28,966 nt of DNA from an uncultured Collinsella sp. (GTDB taxonomy: Bacteria; Actinomycetota; Coriobacteriia; Coriobacteriales; Coriobacteriaceae). Position 1 is the stretch's first letter, and every line of letters starts with the position of its first letter. This document shows positions 1 to 8,156 of the stretch, one piece after another. The stretch is taken from NCBI GenBank assembly GCA_902464495.1, contig CABQJK010000024.1, positions 1 through 28,966 of the forward strand. The letters run 5' to 3'. The notes beneath the pieces were generated by a model that worked only from the letters and a program-made list of their open reading frames with translations, was not told the origin of the DNA and ran no database searches. A program made the translations under genes and the position numbers.

Positions 1-796
1 ACGACAGGTCCTCGACAAACCATGTGCCAGAATCGTCGCACCAGATATGGGCATGGCGGGCCGAGACATCGTCGCCGACGTCGGTAATATCGCCCTCACC
101 AGTGGCCAGCGCGCCAATCTCAACACCCTGCTCACTCGGCTGAATCCAGTGCGGGGCGCTCACGACAAAACTGTTTTGTATACGCAGCAAGCCCAAGGGG
201 TGCGCCGGGGCGGGTTCGCGTTCGCCCGCGGTCATCGACATGCCAAGCGAACGCGGCGTGGATGTGCCTCCGCCACAGGTCGCGTTCGCGTAGTCGATGG
301 CATAGTTCACCGAGGACCGCACATCCGCCGAACAACCGACGGCGACAAACAGCACCAGCACGGCCTCGGCGCGCTCGGCGGGCATGAGCTCCGCCGCCTG
401 GGACAGGCGATCGAGCGCGTTGCGATAGAGATTTGTGTCCTGGTGACACTCTTCGAGCGCGCGTACCATCGGTTCACCTGCAGGGCCGCACACCATATTG
501 ATCACAGCCGTGGAGTCCATGGGATTGCGCTGGCGCAGGGCCAGCTGCGACATAATACGCGCAGCCGAGGTACCGTATTCGGCAAAGTAGCGCTGCTGAA
601 GCGTGCCGACCGGCGCGCGAACGATAAAGCGGGAAACCCAAGAGCGATCGGCGGCTCGGCTCTGCGGGCTGCGGCCGTCTGCGAGCGGACGGGACGAAAG
701 CACCAAGCCGCACAGCTCGATATGGCTCAGATGCGCCGCGCGCTTAAAGATGTCAAACATGGCCCCGCATGGGGTGAGCTCAACTTGAGATGCCAT
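1..796 (-). CDS. FHA-domain protein, 3' end cut by window edge
   Basis: The reading frame starts at the ATG at 796 and stays open to base 1 (265 codons), so the C-terminus lies outside the window. The N-terminal ~170 residues match no family I recognise (Cys- and Ala-containing, probably helical). The last ~50 residues look like the core of a forkhead-associated phosphothreonine-binding domain: an EIG strand, VSARHAHIW in place of the usual SRxHA, then WFVEDLS just before the edge, where a StNGT loop would be expected. A strong GGAGG lies inside the end of the upstream kinase gene, and only three bases separate that stop from this ATG, so the two are co-translated. FHA proteins bind phosphothreonine targets; the inferred job is as partner or substrate of the adjacent kinase. 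The FHA assignment is fairly sure; the N-terminal half is unknown. Confidence 0.8.
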   Translation of the reverse strand, partial: MASQVELTPCGAMFDIFKRAAHLSHIELCGLVLSSRPLADGRSPQSRAADRSWVSRFIVRAPVGTLQQRYFAEYGTSAARIMSQLALRQRNPMDSTAVINMVCGPAGEPMVRALEECHQDTNLYRNALDRLSQAAELMPAERAEAVLVLFVAVGCSADVRSSVNYAIDYANATCGGGTSTPRSLGMSMTAGEREPAPAHPLGLLRIQNSFVVSAPHWIQPSEQGVEIGALATGEGDITDVGDDVSARHAHIWCDDSGTWFVEDLS

Positions 797-799
797 GAC

Positions 800-2644
800 C
801 TAGGCCTCCTTGGTCGTAGAAATAGAACCGGACGATACTTCGACAGGTCCGCCAAAAGTACGGGCAGCCGCGGCTCCACCGGCAAGCGGAGTCGCCATCT
901 GGGCTTTTGTACGTCGCGGTGCCGAAACGGGAAGTTCAAAGGCAAAGCCCATCGCAAGCAAAAACCACGTAAGCGTATAGGTTGCAACCAGAGCGGCAAC
1001 AAGGCCGCCCATCACGGCGCGTTGGGAAAATACGCTACATGCAGTCACAACCAGTACCGGAACCTCGCAGGCAGAAAGCGCAAGCACACCCTGCAGGAAC
1101 CCCGAGCGCCGATCGCGCGCAAGTGCCCCCGCGGCAACGCCGGCTATGCCTGGCAGCGCCAACGCCAGTGCGGCAATAATACCCGGTAGCGGCCCAGACC
1201 ACACGAGCGATCCCAAAGTCGCCGTCACGCGAGCGCCCGACGCCAGCAGCGCGGCCGAAACCACGACCACAGCCCAAACCACGCCGCAGACGACCGCCGC
1301 GCCGACCATCAGCGCGCGACGAACCGCGCGGCCGGACGCATCCATGGGACACGGCGTGAGCGGCTCGCCGCGGAGCGAACGACCGACATTTTGCGCATAG
1401 TGGTCGCAAAACGCCGAGAGCGCCGCCTCGACCGCCGCCGGCTCGGGACGATCTTTTTGATGGCTGGACAGACAGGCCATCACCACGTTGAACAGCTGGG
1501 CATCGACAAACGCCAGCGCATCGCGTAGCTCCTCGGAATCCGGCTCAAGCCCCAGCTGCTGGGCCTGCTCGGCCGCAGCGAGCGCTACATCGGGCTCACG
1601 ACGAAGCAGCTGAGTCAAATCGCAACCGGGCGCATGGGCACCAATGGGATAGTCGGGCAGCGTGTCCATCTTGAGACGGTAGGGGCTGGCGATGTCGCGC
1701 GTCTTTTTGCGCGAACCCGAGGTGCCCGAAGTGCTCGGCGCGGCTTCGTATGGCGCGGCGCCGGCAATGAGCTCGTAAACCGTGCTTGCTGCGGCATAGA
1801 CGTCGATCGCCGGCGACATACGCAAAGCGCGCAGGTCGGGAATATCGTCGGTGAGCATCTCGGGCGGGGCATAGGCAACCGTCGCGCGACGCAGCGTGGC
1901 ATAACGCTCCGTAAACGACGCCTTGCCGCCGGTACCGGCCACGGCCGACGCAGGCTCAAGCGCCAGCGACGAGCCAAAGTCGATCAGGCACAGGTCAAAG
2001 GTGCCCTCGGCAAGCTGCCGGTCAAGCGGTAAACGCGCCGTACGCACCATAATATTAGCGGGCGAGATATCGCGATGGACAAAGCCCTCCCCCACCAGGC
2101 TCATGCGGCAGAGCAGGTCGAACAGGTCGCGCCCCAAGCGCGCCGCCACAAGCGGCGATAGGCGGCCGGCATCGTCCACGGCAAAGCGCGAGCGCAAGCG
2201 GGCGAGCGTCTCGCCCTCGACCCATTCCATGACAATTGCAGGCACACCGTCAACCTCGCCCCAGCCATAGAGGCGGGGAAAGCCCTTAAGGCCCGAAAGG
2301 GAGCGATGGCATTCATATTCCTCGCGAAATGCCGCTTTGAACTTGGCGACCAGCGCCTCATGGGCGGCATCGTCGTCAAACTCATCGCGCGTCGGCAAGA
2401 TGAGCTGTTTGAGTGCTACGGCCTCGCCTTGGGCGTTGACGGCACGCGTCACGCGGCCGATACCGCCACGGCGCATGGTGGCATCGTCGGCAAACAGTAT
2501 CGTAAAACGACGCAGATAGGCAGGCAGTTCGTCCTGACCGAGCGCAATGGCCGGCTCAAACCCGTCGACACGCGCCAGGCGCAGGCCGACCATGGGATCG
2601 CGACCGAGCGATTGTGGTGTGGTGGATGCAAGATCGGTCATCAT
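800..2644 (-). CDS. Membrane Ser/Thr protein kinase with four C-terminal TM segments
   Basis: A 614-residue Hanks-type kinase. A weak glycine loop (RRGGIGRV, ~58-65) is followed by VALK (Lys79), catalytic HRDISPANI (Asp192, Asn197), DFG (Asp222) and APPEM. The usual Lys of HRDxK is replaced by Ser. After ~residue 445 come four hydrophobic segments (~447-472, ~486-512, ~519-544, ~548-575), so the kinase domain is cytosolic and tethered by its C-terminus. There is no PASTA domain. The ATG overlaps the stop of the upstream gene (ATGA) and a second ATG follows directly; no good ribosome site is visible, so translation is probably coupled. The FHA gene follows after three bases. The kinase call is firm; target and signal are unknown. 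Confidence 0.9.
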   Translation of the reverse strand: MMTDLASTTPQSLGRDPMVGLRLARVDGFEPAIALGQDELPAYLRRFTILFADDATMRRGGIGRVTRAVNAQGEAVALKQLILPTRDEFDDDAAHEALVAKFKAAFREEYECHRSLSGLKGFPRLYGWGEVDGVPAIVMEWVEGETLARLRSRFAVDDAGRLSPLVAARLGRDLFDLLCRMSLVGEGFVHRDISPANIMVRTARLPLDRQLAEGTFDLCLIDFGSSLALEPASAVAGTGGKASFTERYATLRRATVAYAPPEMLTDDIPDLRALRMSPAIDVYAAASTVYELIAGAAPYEAAPSTSGTSGSRKKTRDIASPYRLKMDTLPDYPIGAHAPGCDLTQLLRREPDVALAAAEQAQQLGLEPDSEELRDALAFVDAQLFNVVMACLSSHQKDRPEPAAVEAALSAFCDHYAQNVGRSLRGEPLTPCPMDASGRAVRRALMVGAAVVCGVVWAVVVVSAALLASGARVTATLGSLVWSGPLPGIIAALALALPGIAGVAAGALARDRRSGFLQGVLALSACEVPVLVVTACSVFSQRAVMGGLVAALVATYTLTWFLLAMGFAFELPVSAPRRTKAQMATPLAGGAAAARTFGGPVEVSSGSISTTKEA

Positions 2645-3546
2645 AGGGCAAGCGCCGCCACGTTATTGTTGAAGTTACCGAGCGCGACGTCATCATCGCC
2701 GTAATGGCCGACCCATTGACATAGGTTGGTGTAACAACCCCACAGATTGGCATACTGCTGATACCACTTTGACCGGGGCGAGAATGTCTGACGACCGAAC
2801 TCGGCTCGAATGACAAACATCTCCCCGACCAGGCTGTCGCACGGCCTGGGATCTCCCGTAGAGTTATAGGTCGAGACCACGTCATTGGCACGAGAAACAT
2901 AGCCGTCGAGCATGTTGTACTTGGTCACAAGCCAACTGTGAATGCTCTCTTCCTCAGCAGCGGAAAGGCCACCGGAGTTTGCATCGTTGTCAGCGTTGCC
3001 GCCCGTCGAGCCGCCGTTTCCAGACCCTCCGGCAGAGGAACCCGACCCAGAGCCGCCGCCCGAACTCGACGAATCCGAGCCGGAGCCAGAAGTATCCGAG
3101 CTACCGGGCTTTCCGGACTGCTGGGCGTCCTGCTCCTTCTGCCGCTCGACCTTATTCACCGTTGCCGCCACGCTATTGTTGGACAACCGATCGATGATCT
3201 TGGTGTTGGTGAGCACGATGGTTTTGCCATTGGCAAGCGTGACTTCGTTGTCCGGGGCCTCGGCGCCGTCCGCGTCGTCGGCGCCAAACACAATATGCGC
3301 GACCACACTTGCCCAAGCATATCCAGTCGTGGTGCCCAGATCACTTTTGACCTCATGCCCCACGCGCGGTTCGCGTGCGGCATGTGCCTGCATCATGGAC
3401 GGCACGGTCATGCCATAGGCAGAAACGCCAGCTATGACCAGCACCAGCGAGCAAGACAGCAGTGCGTACGCCCGCGGCGCCAAGCCCAGTCGGCGTCGCA
3501 TGCGCACCGCGGTGCCGCGCTTTGTCTGAGTGCCACCGGGCCGCAT
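2641..3546 (-). CDS. Membrane-anchored extracytoplasmic protein of unknown function
   Basis: 302 residues from the ATG at 3546, chosen because GGAGGAG lies six bases upstream; the frame is open for 31 more codons but without such a site. An Arg-rich N-terminus (RMRRRLGLAPR) precedes one hydrophobic segment at ~27-47 with no lipobox, which suggests a type II signal anchor with the rest outside. A stretch rich in TLANGKTIVLTNTKII follows, then a Gly/Ser/Asp linker (~145-193) and a C-terminal domain of ~105 residues with Cys in PCDSL and GCYTNLCQW, which could form disulphides. No family is recognised. It is the first gene of the kinase/FHA operon and overlaps the kinase start by four bases, so a role as sensor or exported substrate of that kinase is a reasonable inference only. 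Confidence 0.8.
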   Translation of the reverse strand: MRPGGTQTKRGTAVRMRRRLGLAPRAYALLSCSLVLVIAGVSAYGMTVPSMMQAHAAREPRVGHEVKSDLGTTTGYAWASVVAHIVFGADDADGAEAPDNEVTLANGKTIVLTNTKIIDRLSNNSVAATVNKVERQKEQDAQQSGKPGSSDTSGSGSDSSSSGGGSGSGSSAGGSGNGGSTGGNADNDANSGGLSAAEEESIHSWLVTKYNMLDGYVSRANDVVSTYNSTGDPRPCDSLVGEMFVIRAEFGRQTFSPRSKWYQQYANLWGCYTNLCQWVGHYGDDDVALGNFNNNVAALAL

Positions 3547-3561
3547 GCGTTCTCCTCCAAC

Positions 3562-3586
3562 AAAAACACGCCGCTCGGGAGCGGCG
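3562..3586 (-). promoter_or_regulatory. Terminator-like hairpin in the 5' leader of the kinase operon
   Basis: An 8-bp perfect stem (CGCCGCTC/GAGCGGCG, 3569-3586) is followed on the minus strand by TG and five T residues, directly before the ribosome site of the anchored-protein gene. It lies downstream of the likely promoter at 3609-3617, so it sits in the mRNA leader as an attenuator or a 5' stabilising hairpin. Confidence 0.55.
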
Positions 3587-3608
3587 CATTCATTCGAATC
3601 CATATTTG

Positions 3609-3617
3609 AGTGTATCA
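3609..3617 (-). promoter_or_regulatory. Extended -10 promoter of the kinase/FHA operon
   Basis: TGATACACT on the minus strand is an extended -10 (TGn plus TACACT). No clear -35 is seen at 17 bp; TTGCGC stands 19 bp upstream. The predicted transcript would start near 3602, leaving a leader of about 55 bases with a hairpin in it. Confidence 0.45.
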
Positions 3618-3700
3618 GCGAACCCAAAAGGTTGCGCAACGAATGGGCAAATTAAGGATATGAGCGGAAGCATCCATGCGATAAGCGGATACAAAGCATC

Positions 3701-3754
3701 TTTGTTGCACAACAAACCTACAGTCGCACGGGGAAATTATGACTACCCCGTGCG
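3701..3754 (-). terminator. Hairpins behind recR
   Basis: Downstream of the recR stop there is a perfect 9-bp stem (CGCACGGGG 3725-3733 with CCCCGTGCG 3746-3754), then a second inverted repeat TTTGTTG-CA-CAACAAA (3701-3716). The T content after the first stem is modest, so a terminator is likely but not certain. The second repeat could instead be an operator for the following operon. Confidence 0.45.
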
Positions 3755-3791
3755 TCGCGAGGAAAACATACGGCAGGAGCAGGCTCGCCAC

Positions 3792-4388
3792 CTAAATCGT
3801 GCGACGGGCCTCGATGGCGCGCCCGAGCGTAAGCTCGTCGGCATACTCCAGGTCGCCGCCCACGGGCAGACCACTCGCCAGACGCGACACCTCGACGCCC
3901 AGCGGCTTGATAGTGCGGGCCAGGTAGCTCGCCGTGGTCTCGCCCTCAATATTGGGGTTGGTGGCGATGATGACCTCGTGGATGTCCTCGTGACCCAAGC
4001 GTGCCAGCAGCTCGCGAATGTGCAGCTGCTCGGGGCCAATCTTGTCCATGGGGCTGATCACGCCGCCCAATACGTGGTAGAGACCGTGGTAGCTGCCCGT
4101 GCGCTCGATCGCCTGGACGTCGCGCGGCTCGCCCACCACGCAAATGCGAGTGGTGTCGCGCATCGAATCCTGGCAGATGGAGCACTCGTCGGCCGTGGCG
4201 TAGTTAAAGCAGCGGCTGCAAAAGTGAACCTCCTGCTTAACCTCCAGGATGGCCTCGGCCAGGCGGCGCGCCTCCTCGGCGTCAGCCTCCAACAGGTAAT
4301 AGGCGATGCGCTGAGCTGACTTGGGACCAATGCCCGGCAGGCGGCCCAGCTCATCGAGCAGTTTTTGCAGACTGTGATTCGCACTCAT
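3792..4388 (-). CDS. recR: Recombination mediator RecR
   Basis: 198 residues, the normal length of the family. RecR forms a ring clamp that, with RecF and RecO, loads RecA onto gapped DNA. The helix-hairpin-helix region (LGRLPGIGPKSAQRIAYYLL, ~13-32) is followed by the zinc finger with Cys57, Cys60, Cys69 and Cys72, then a Toprim domain starting at ~82 (ICVVGEPRDV) and the C-terminal LASGLPVGGDLEYAD signature. It lies 13 bases behind ybaB in the usual dnaX-ybaB-recR order. No Shine-Dalgarno is seen before its ATG (only ATATAT), so translation probably depends on coupling to ybaB. Assignment is very secure. Confidence 0.97.
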   Translation of the reverse strand: MSANHSLQKLLDELGRLPGIGPKSAQRIAYYLLEADAEEARRLAEAILEVKQEVHFCSRCFNYATADECSICQDSMRDTTRICVVGEPRDVQAIERTGSYHGLYHVLGGVISPMDKIGPEQLHIRELLARLGHEDIHEVIIATNPNIEGETTASYLARTIKPLGVEVSRLASGLPVGGDLEYADELTLGRAIEARRTI

Positions 4389-4401
4389 ATATATGCGTGT
4401 C

Positions 4402-4722
4402 TTAGAACGGCATGCCCGGGATGTTGAGGCCGCCGGTGATGGCGCCCATTTGCTTGTTGGCGAGCTCGTTGACGCCGCGGACGGCCTCGTTGACGGCAGC
4501 CATGATCATGTCCTGCAGCATATCGACGTCCTCGGGATCGAGGGCATCGGGGTCGATGGTAAGGTTGACGAGCTCCATCTCGCCGTTAACGGTCACCTTG
4601 ACCATACCGCCGCCGGCAGAGGCGTCGACGGTCTGGGACTTGAGGTTCTCCTGCGCGGCGGCAAGCTGCTCCTGCATCTTGCGGGCCTGCTTCATCATCT
4701 GCTGCATGTTCATACCGGCCAT
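4402..4722 (-). CDS. ybaB: YbaB/EbfC-family nucleoid-associated protein
   Basis: 106 residues, the standard size. The Met-rich helix MNMQQMMKQARKMQ, the VNGEMELVNLTIDPDAL strand pair and the C-terminal GGLNIPGMPF tail are all family hallmarks. YbaB/EbfC proteins are dimeric DNA binders that coat the nucleoid and are almost always encoded between dnaX and recR, as here. AAAGGAG lies five bases before the ATG. In this genome the gene is separated from dnaX by about 840 bases holding an opposite-strand gene, so it must have its own promoter, presumably in 4723-5062. Identity is secure; its exact cellular role is still loosely defined in the literature. Confidence 0.95.
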   Translation of the reverse strand: MAGMNMQQMMKQARKMQEQLAAAQENLKSQTVDASAGGGMVKVTVNGEMELVNLTIDPDALDPEDVDMLQDMIMAAVNEAVRGVNELANKQMGAITGGLNIPGMPF

Positions 4723-4884
4723 GATGGCTCCTTTACGTGCGGCCGCGCGCCGAGCTGCAAGGGCAGCCGGAGCACGGCGGGACTTTCAAACTCAAAAATC
4801 GTACCACGGCGCGGGGCAAGCAAGCGGGGCGGACACGCTACCTCAGTCGATATACATGTCCTCCAATACAAACCACGCGCAAAG

Positions 4885-4919
4885 ATTATGCAAGGTCGAA
4901 TTATGCAAGGTTGCATAAT
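4885..4919. promoter_or_regulatory. ATTATGCAA operator-like palindrome with extra half site
   Basis: A perfect palindrome with 9-bp arms, ATTATGCAA-GG-TTGCATAAT (4900-4919), is preceded 15 bp upstream by a direct copy of the left half, ATTATGCAAGGT (4885-4896). Three half sites in 35 bp between divergent genes is what a dimeric helix-turn-helix regulator with cooperative binding would need. The regulator is unknown. Confidence 0.55.
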
Positions 4920-5021
4920 ATCGCATACTCAATCTAGTAGAGCCGAATCCGGCATTTCATGTGTGCCACTAAATAGCTAAATGCCGAACCGCTGCTCGAG
5001 GCGGAGCACATGGCAGCAGGG

Positions 5022-5027
5022 TATAAT
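5022..5027 (+). promoter_or_regulatory. Probable -10 box of the small membrane-protein gene
   Basis: A consensus TATAAT lies 36 bp before the plus-strand ATG at 5063. No good -35 is present at the usual distance, which fits a promoter needing an activator. Confidence 0.4.
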
Positions 5028-5062
5028 TTGATTGTCACAGACAGCAATTTGGAGGTGCCCCC

Positions 5063-5536
5063 ATGAATGCCCCCGACGCGCTCCAAAACATCCGCTCAAA
5101 ACACCCCGTTGCATATGTGGTTCTCTATCTCTTTGTCGGCTGGGCATTGCTGGTTGTCATCACCCATGCTATAGCCTTTGGAGCAGAACTGCTGATAACC
5201 AGCTCGGACCAGCCCACCGTCAAATGGGAAGCGACCGATGAGTGCACCGATGGAACCCGAACCATTTACTACAACAGCCCGTCCCTCTACCAAGAGTTCA
5301 AGGTCAAGATAAAGGACTCCAAGATTGTCGGTGCCGAACCAGGCGCTTTCTTGACAATCGGAGCAACCCTCGACGCCGAGCAAGTCGAGTACACGGACAG
5401 CCGCGCGACGTATCGTGTCGACCTCAGCACCCTAGGCCGACCGTCACGCATCTGCCTGCTCCAATGCGAGACACGCGGCACCACGCTACACATGTCCGAA
5501 ATTCAAATGCACCCGGACAAAGACGCCTTTTCTTGA
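5063..5536 (+). CDS. Small single-TM protein of unknown function
   Basis: 157 residues with a good ribosome site (TTTGGAGG, seven bases before ATG). A short cytosolic N-terminus is followed by one hydrophobic segment at ~17-42 (VAYVVLYLFVGWALLVVITHAIAFGA). The remaining ~115 residues form a beta-rich outer part (TRTIYYNSPSLYQEFKVKIKD, VEYTDSRATYRVDLSTL) with two Cys near the end (CLLQCE). No family is recognised. It runs against dnaX and ybaB, ends 21 bases from the dnaX stop, and breaks the usually tight dnaX-ybaB neighbourhood, so it looks like an insertion relative to that order. Start site and TM are clear; function is unknown. Confidence 0.75.
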   Translation: MNAPDALQNIRSKHPVAYVVLYLFVGWALLVVITHAIAFGAELLITSSDQPTVKWEATDECTDGTRTIYYNSPSLYQEFKVKIKDSKIVGAEPGAFLTIGATLDAEQVEYTDSRATYRVDLSTLGRPSRICLLQCETRGTTLHMSEIQMHPDKDAFS

Positions 5537-5557
5537 GCAGTATACCCGCCTGTACAG

Positions 5558-8041
5558 CTACTCCACCGGTTTGAAGATGGTGGACTGACCGAAGACGCTG
5601 CGGATGAGGGCTTTGGCCTCGTCCTCGGTCTGCGGGATGCTTGGGGCTGCGCCCTGATGGCCGAAGGGACTGCCCGCGCCGGGGTTGGACTCCCAGGGAG
5701 CTGCAGGAGCGTCCTCCTCTTTGGGGGCAGTTGCAGCGGGCTTGGGCGCGGGCGTCGCACCCGGCACGTCGAACGGAGGCAGATCGTCCCCGCTCGCATC
5801 GCCTGCAAAGCCGCCGACCATGGCGTCATCGTAGGGCACCTGCTCGGATTCCCACGGTGCAGACTGCGCAGACGGCTGAGCCTTGGGAGCGGACGCGCGC
5901 TCGGGCGCTCGGGGTGCGGGCTCGGTCGGGAGCTTGCCCGTGGCAGGAGCGCCAGCGGGGTTGTCGGAGCGCAGCCAGGGGGCTTTGCCCAGGTCGGATG
6001 ACTTGGGCGCAGGCGCGGCGGCGGGCTTGGGCGCGGGGACCGGAGCAGCCTGTTTGGGCGCAGCGGGTTCAGGCGCCGACGGGGTCGGTGCCGCTACCGG
6101 TGCCGCTTTTGGCTGCGTCGCGCTGACGTTCGAGGATGCAGGGGCCGCCGAGGACACGGGTTGCGGGTCCGCAGATGCCGCAGCCCGTGCAGATGGAGAA
6201 TGCTCCTCATGTTGAGGAGCCAGCGTGCCACCTCCATCCAGGACGTAGTCGACGGTGCGACGACCGAAGACCGCACTGACTGTCGGCAGGACCACCGACT
6301 GCGTGTCGGCGCGTCCGAGCATCTTGATGGCAAAGGTCGAGCCCGCGGGGAACGAGACCGTGAGCTTGGAGCCGTCGTCTGCTGTGGCGCGGGCATTGAG
6401 CAAAAGCCCTGCGTAGGAGGCCTGACGAGCCTTGACGCGTTCGACGACCTCGGCCCATTTGCGCTGGAGCTCACCGGCATCCTCGACCGCGGGGGTCTCG
6501 GCGGCACCAGCGGCAGCAACCTGGGCGGCGGTGTTGGGCTGGGGCTTAGGTGCCGGAGCGGTGGCAGGCGCGGGGGCTGCAACGGGCTGAGGCGTCGGAG
6601 CCGGCGCAGACTGAGGTGCAGACGCTGCAGGCTTGGAAGCCGACACGGACGCAGAACGGGGCGCAGGCTGAGCCGCCGGAGCGGCAGCACCACGGTCCCA
6701 AGGCATACCGCCCTGGCGCGCGGACGTATCAGCGGTGGTAGCAGATGCCGCCGGAGTAGCGGCTCGGGCACCCGAGATCAGCGTCGGCTGCTGGGCAGCA
6801 GCGGGTACGGATGCTGCAGGCGCGGTGGCCTGAGCAGCAGCCACGCTCGCCGGCACGGCGCCGTTGGCAACCATGGCCTCCAGACGCGCCACGCGCTCGG
6901 CCAATGCCTCAATCGTTAAATCAGCCTCGGGACGTGCCAGACGCGTACAGGCAATCTCGAGCACCAGGCGCACGTCGCTCGCGCCCCTCATCTCCAGTGC
7001 GGCATCGTCGAGCACCGTCAGCACGCGGGCCAGGCGGTCGGCAGGATGCTCGCCAAAGGCAGCGGCCTCGGCAGCAAGCGCCTCGGCCTGCTCGGAGCCG
7101 CCCTCAAACAGCTCGGCACGGGCACCGGCAACGCAGGCAACGTACACGTCGCGCACATGCGCTACCAGGTCGCGCGTCAGCTCCAGCAGGTCGTTTCCTT
7201 CCTCGACCTGCGCACGGATCAGTCCATAGAGCTCGGCAACATCGCGATCGGCAATGGCGCGGGAAAACTCGCCCAGAATCTGGTCCGAAACCTCGCCCAA
7301 AAGCGAGCGGGCATCGTCCGCATGCACAGAACCGTTGCCAAAAACGCTCAGCTGCTCCAGCGTGGAGAGCGCGTCGCGCATGCCGCCCTTGGCATGGCGC
7401 GCCACGATGGCGAGCGCCTCGTCGTCGTAATCGAAGCCCTCCTGCTCGCATACGTATGCCAGGCGATGCTCAATATCCTCGTTGCCGATGCGATGGAAAT
7501 CGAAACGCTGGCAGCGCGAGAGGATGGTCTCCAGAATCTTTTGCGGGTCGGTGGTGCACAGCACAAAGATCACGTGTGCCGGCGGCTCCTCAAGCGTCTT
7601 GAGCAGCGCGTTGAACGCCGCCGTCGTGAGCATGTGGACCTCGTCGATGATATAGATCTTGTACTTGCCGCGCACCGGGGCAAAGTTGACGGAGTTGATG
7701 ATCTCCTCGCGCACGTTGTCCACGCCGGTACGGCTTGCGGCATCGAGCTCGTAGACATCGGGGTGGTTGCCCTCGGCAATGAGCTCGCACTCCTCGCAAG
7801 TACCGTCGGGCATGCAGCCGCTTGCACCCTCGGCGCGCGCCGCCTCGGCATTGCGGCACAGCAGCGCCTTGGCAAGGATGCGCGCCATGGTGGTCTTGCC
7901 CGTGCCGCGCGGTCCGCAGAACAGGTAGGCGTGGGACAGGCGTCCCTCGGTGATAGCGTGCTCGAGCGTCGAGACGATATGCTGCTGGCCCACAACGGAG
8001 TCGAAGGTGAGCGGGCGATACTTTCGGTACAACGATTCCAT
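5558..8041 (-). CDS. dnaX: DNA polymerase III subunit gamma/tau
   Basis: 827 residues from the ATG at 8041 (MESLYRKYRP, the conserved DnaX start, with GGGGGAG before it). The clamp-loader ATPase has Walker A GPRGTGKT (43-50), the zinc module Cys62, Cys76, Cys82 and Cys85, Walker B DEVH (133-136) and the SRC arginine finger (175-177), followed by domain III. From ~390 to ~770 the protein is largely an Ala/Pro-rich linker broken by one folded stretch (~530-620, KWAEVVERVKARQASYAGLL) resembling a tau C-terminal module. It ends in EDEAKALIRSVFGQSTIFKPVE. I saw no A-rich slippery sequence, so a separate gamma by frameshifting is not supported. It loads the sliding clamp and ties the polymerases together. 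Confidence 0.96.
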   Translation of the reverse strand: MESLYRKYRPLTFDSVVGQQHIVSTLEHAITEGRLSHAYLFCGPRGTGKTTMARILAKALLCRNAEAARAEGASGCMPDGTCEECELIAEGNHPDVYELDAASRTGVDNVREEIINSVNFAPVRGKYKIYIIDEVHMLTTAAFNALLKTLEEPPAHVIFVLCTTDPQKILETILSRCQRFDFHRIGNEDIEHRLAYVCEQEGFDYDDEALAIVARHAKGGMRDALSTLEQLSVFGNGSVHADDARSLLGEVSDQILGEFSRAIADRDVAELYGLIRAQVEEGNDLLELTRDLVAHVRDVYVACVAGARAELFEGGSEQAEALAAEAAAFGEHPADRLARVLTVLDDAALEMRGASDVRLVLEIACTRLARPEADLTIEALAERVARLEAMVANGAVPASVAAAQATAPAASVPAAAQQPTLISGARAATPAASATTADTSARQGGMPWDRGAAAPAAQPAPRSASVSASKPAASAPQSAPAPTPQPVAAPAPATAPAPKPQPNTAAQVAAAGAAETPAVEDAGELQRKWAEVVERVKARQASYAGLLLNARATADDGSKLTVSFPAGSTFAIKMLGRADTQSVVLPTVSAVFGRRTVDYVLDGGGTLAPQHEEHSPSARAAASADPQPVSSAAPASSNVSATQPKAAPVAAPTPSAPEPAAPKQAAPVPAPKPAAAPAPKSSDLGKAPWLRSDNPAGAPATGKLPTEPAPRAPERASAPKAQPSAQSAPWESEQVPYDDAMVGGFAGDASGDDLPPFDVPGATPAPKPAATAPKEEDAPAAPWESNPGAGSPFGHQGAAPSIPQTEDEAKALIRSVFGQSTIFKPVE

Positions 8042-8156
8042 GGGTGCTCCCCCGGGTATACTGAGACTTGTTGCCGCGACGGCCATGCGGTCGCACGGCA
8101 TGCTGCATTCATAATAACCCGTACGGCGAGCCCGCCGCGATAGGAGTCCAAAGAGC

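Larger units (their letters stand above)
4723..5062. other. 340-bp divergent intergenic region between ybaB and the small membrane-protein gene
   Basis: This region is noticeably richer in A+T than its neighbours between about 4850 and 5060. It holds the ATTATGCAA operator-like repeats (4885-4919), a CGGCATTT/AAATGCCG inverted repeat (4950-4957 and 4979-4986) and a TATAAT box at 5022. It must contain promoters for both directions. I see no coding potential or RNA gene in it. Confidence 0.6.

Noticed and set aside
47..1189. Long plus-strand open frame across the FHA and kinase genes
   Set aside because: It lies antisense to clear minus-strand genes, has low-complexity Arg/His composition, no ribosome site and no family resemblance; a high-GC shadow.
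5558..8041. Programmed frameshift in dnaX giving gamma and tau
   Set aside because: No A-rich slippery heptamer was seen in the frame.
8042..8156. Signal recognition particle RNA next to dnaX
   Set aside because: The short divergent gap lacks the conserved SRP RNA tetraloop region.
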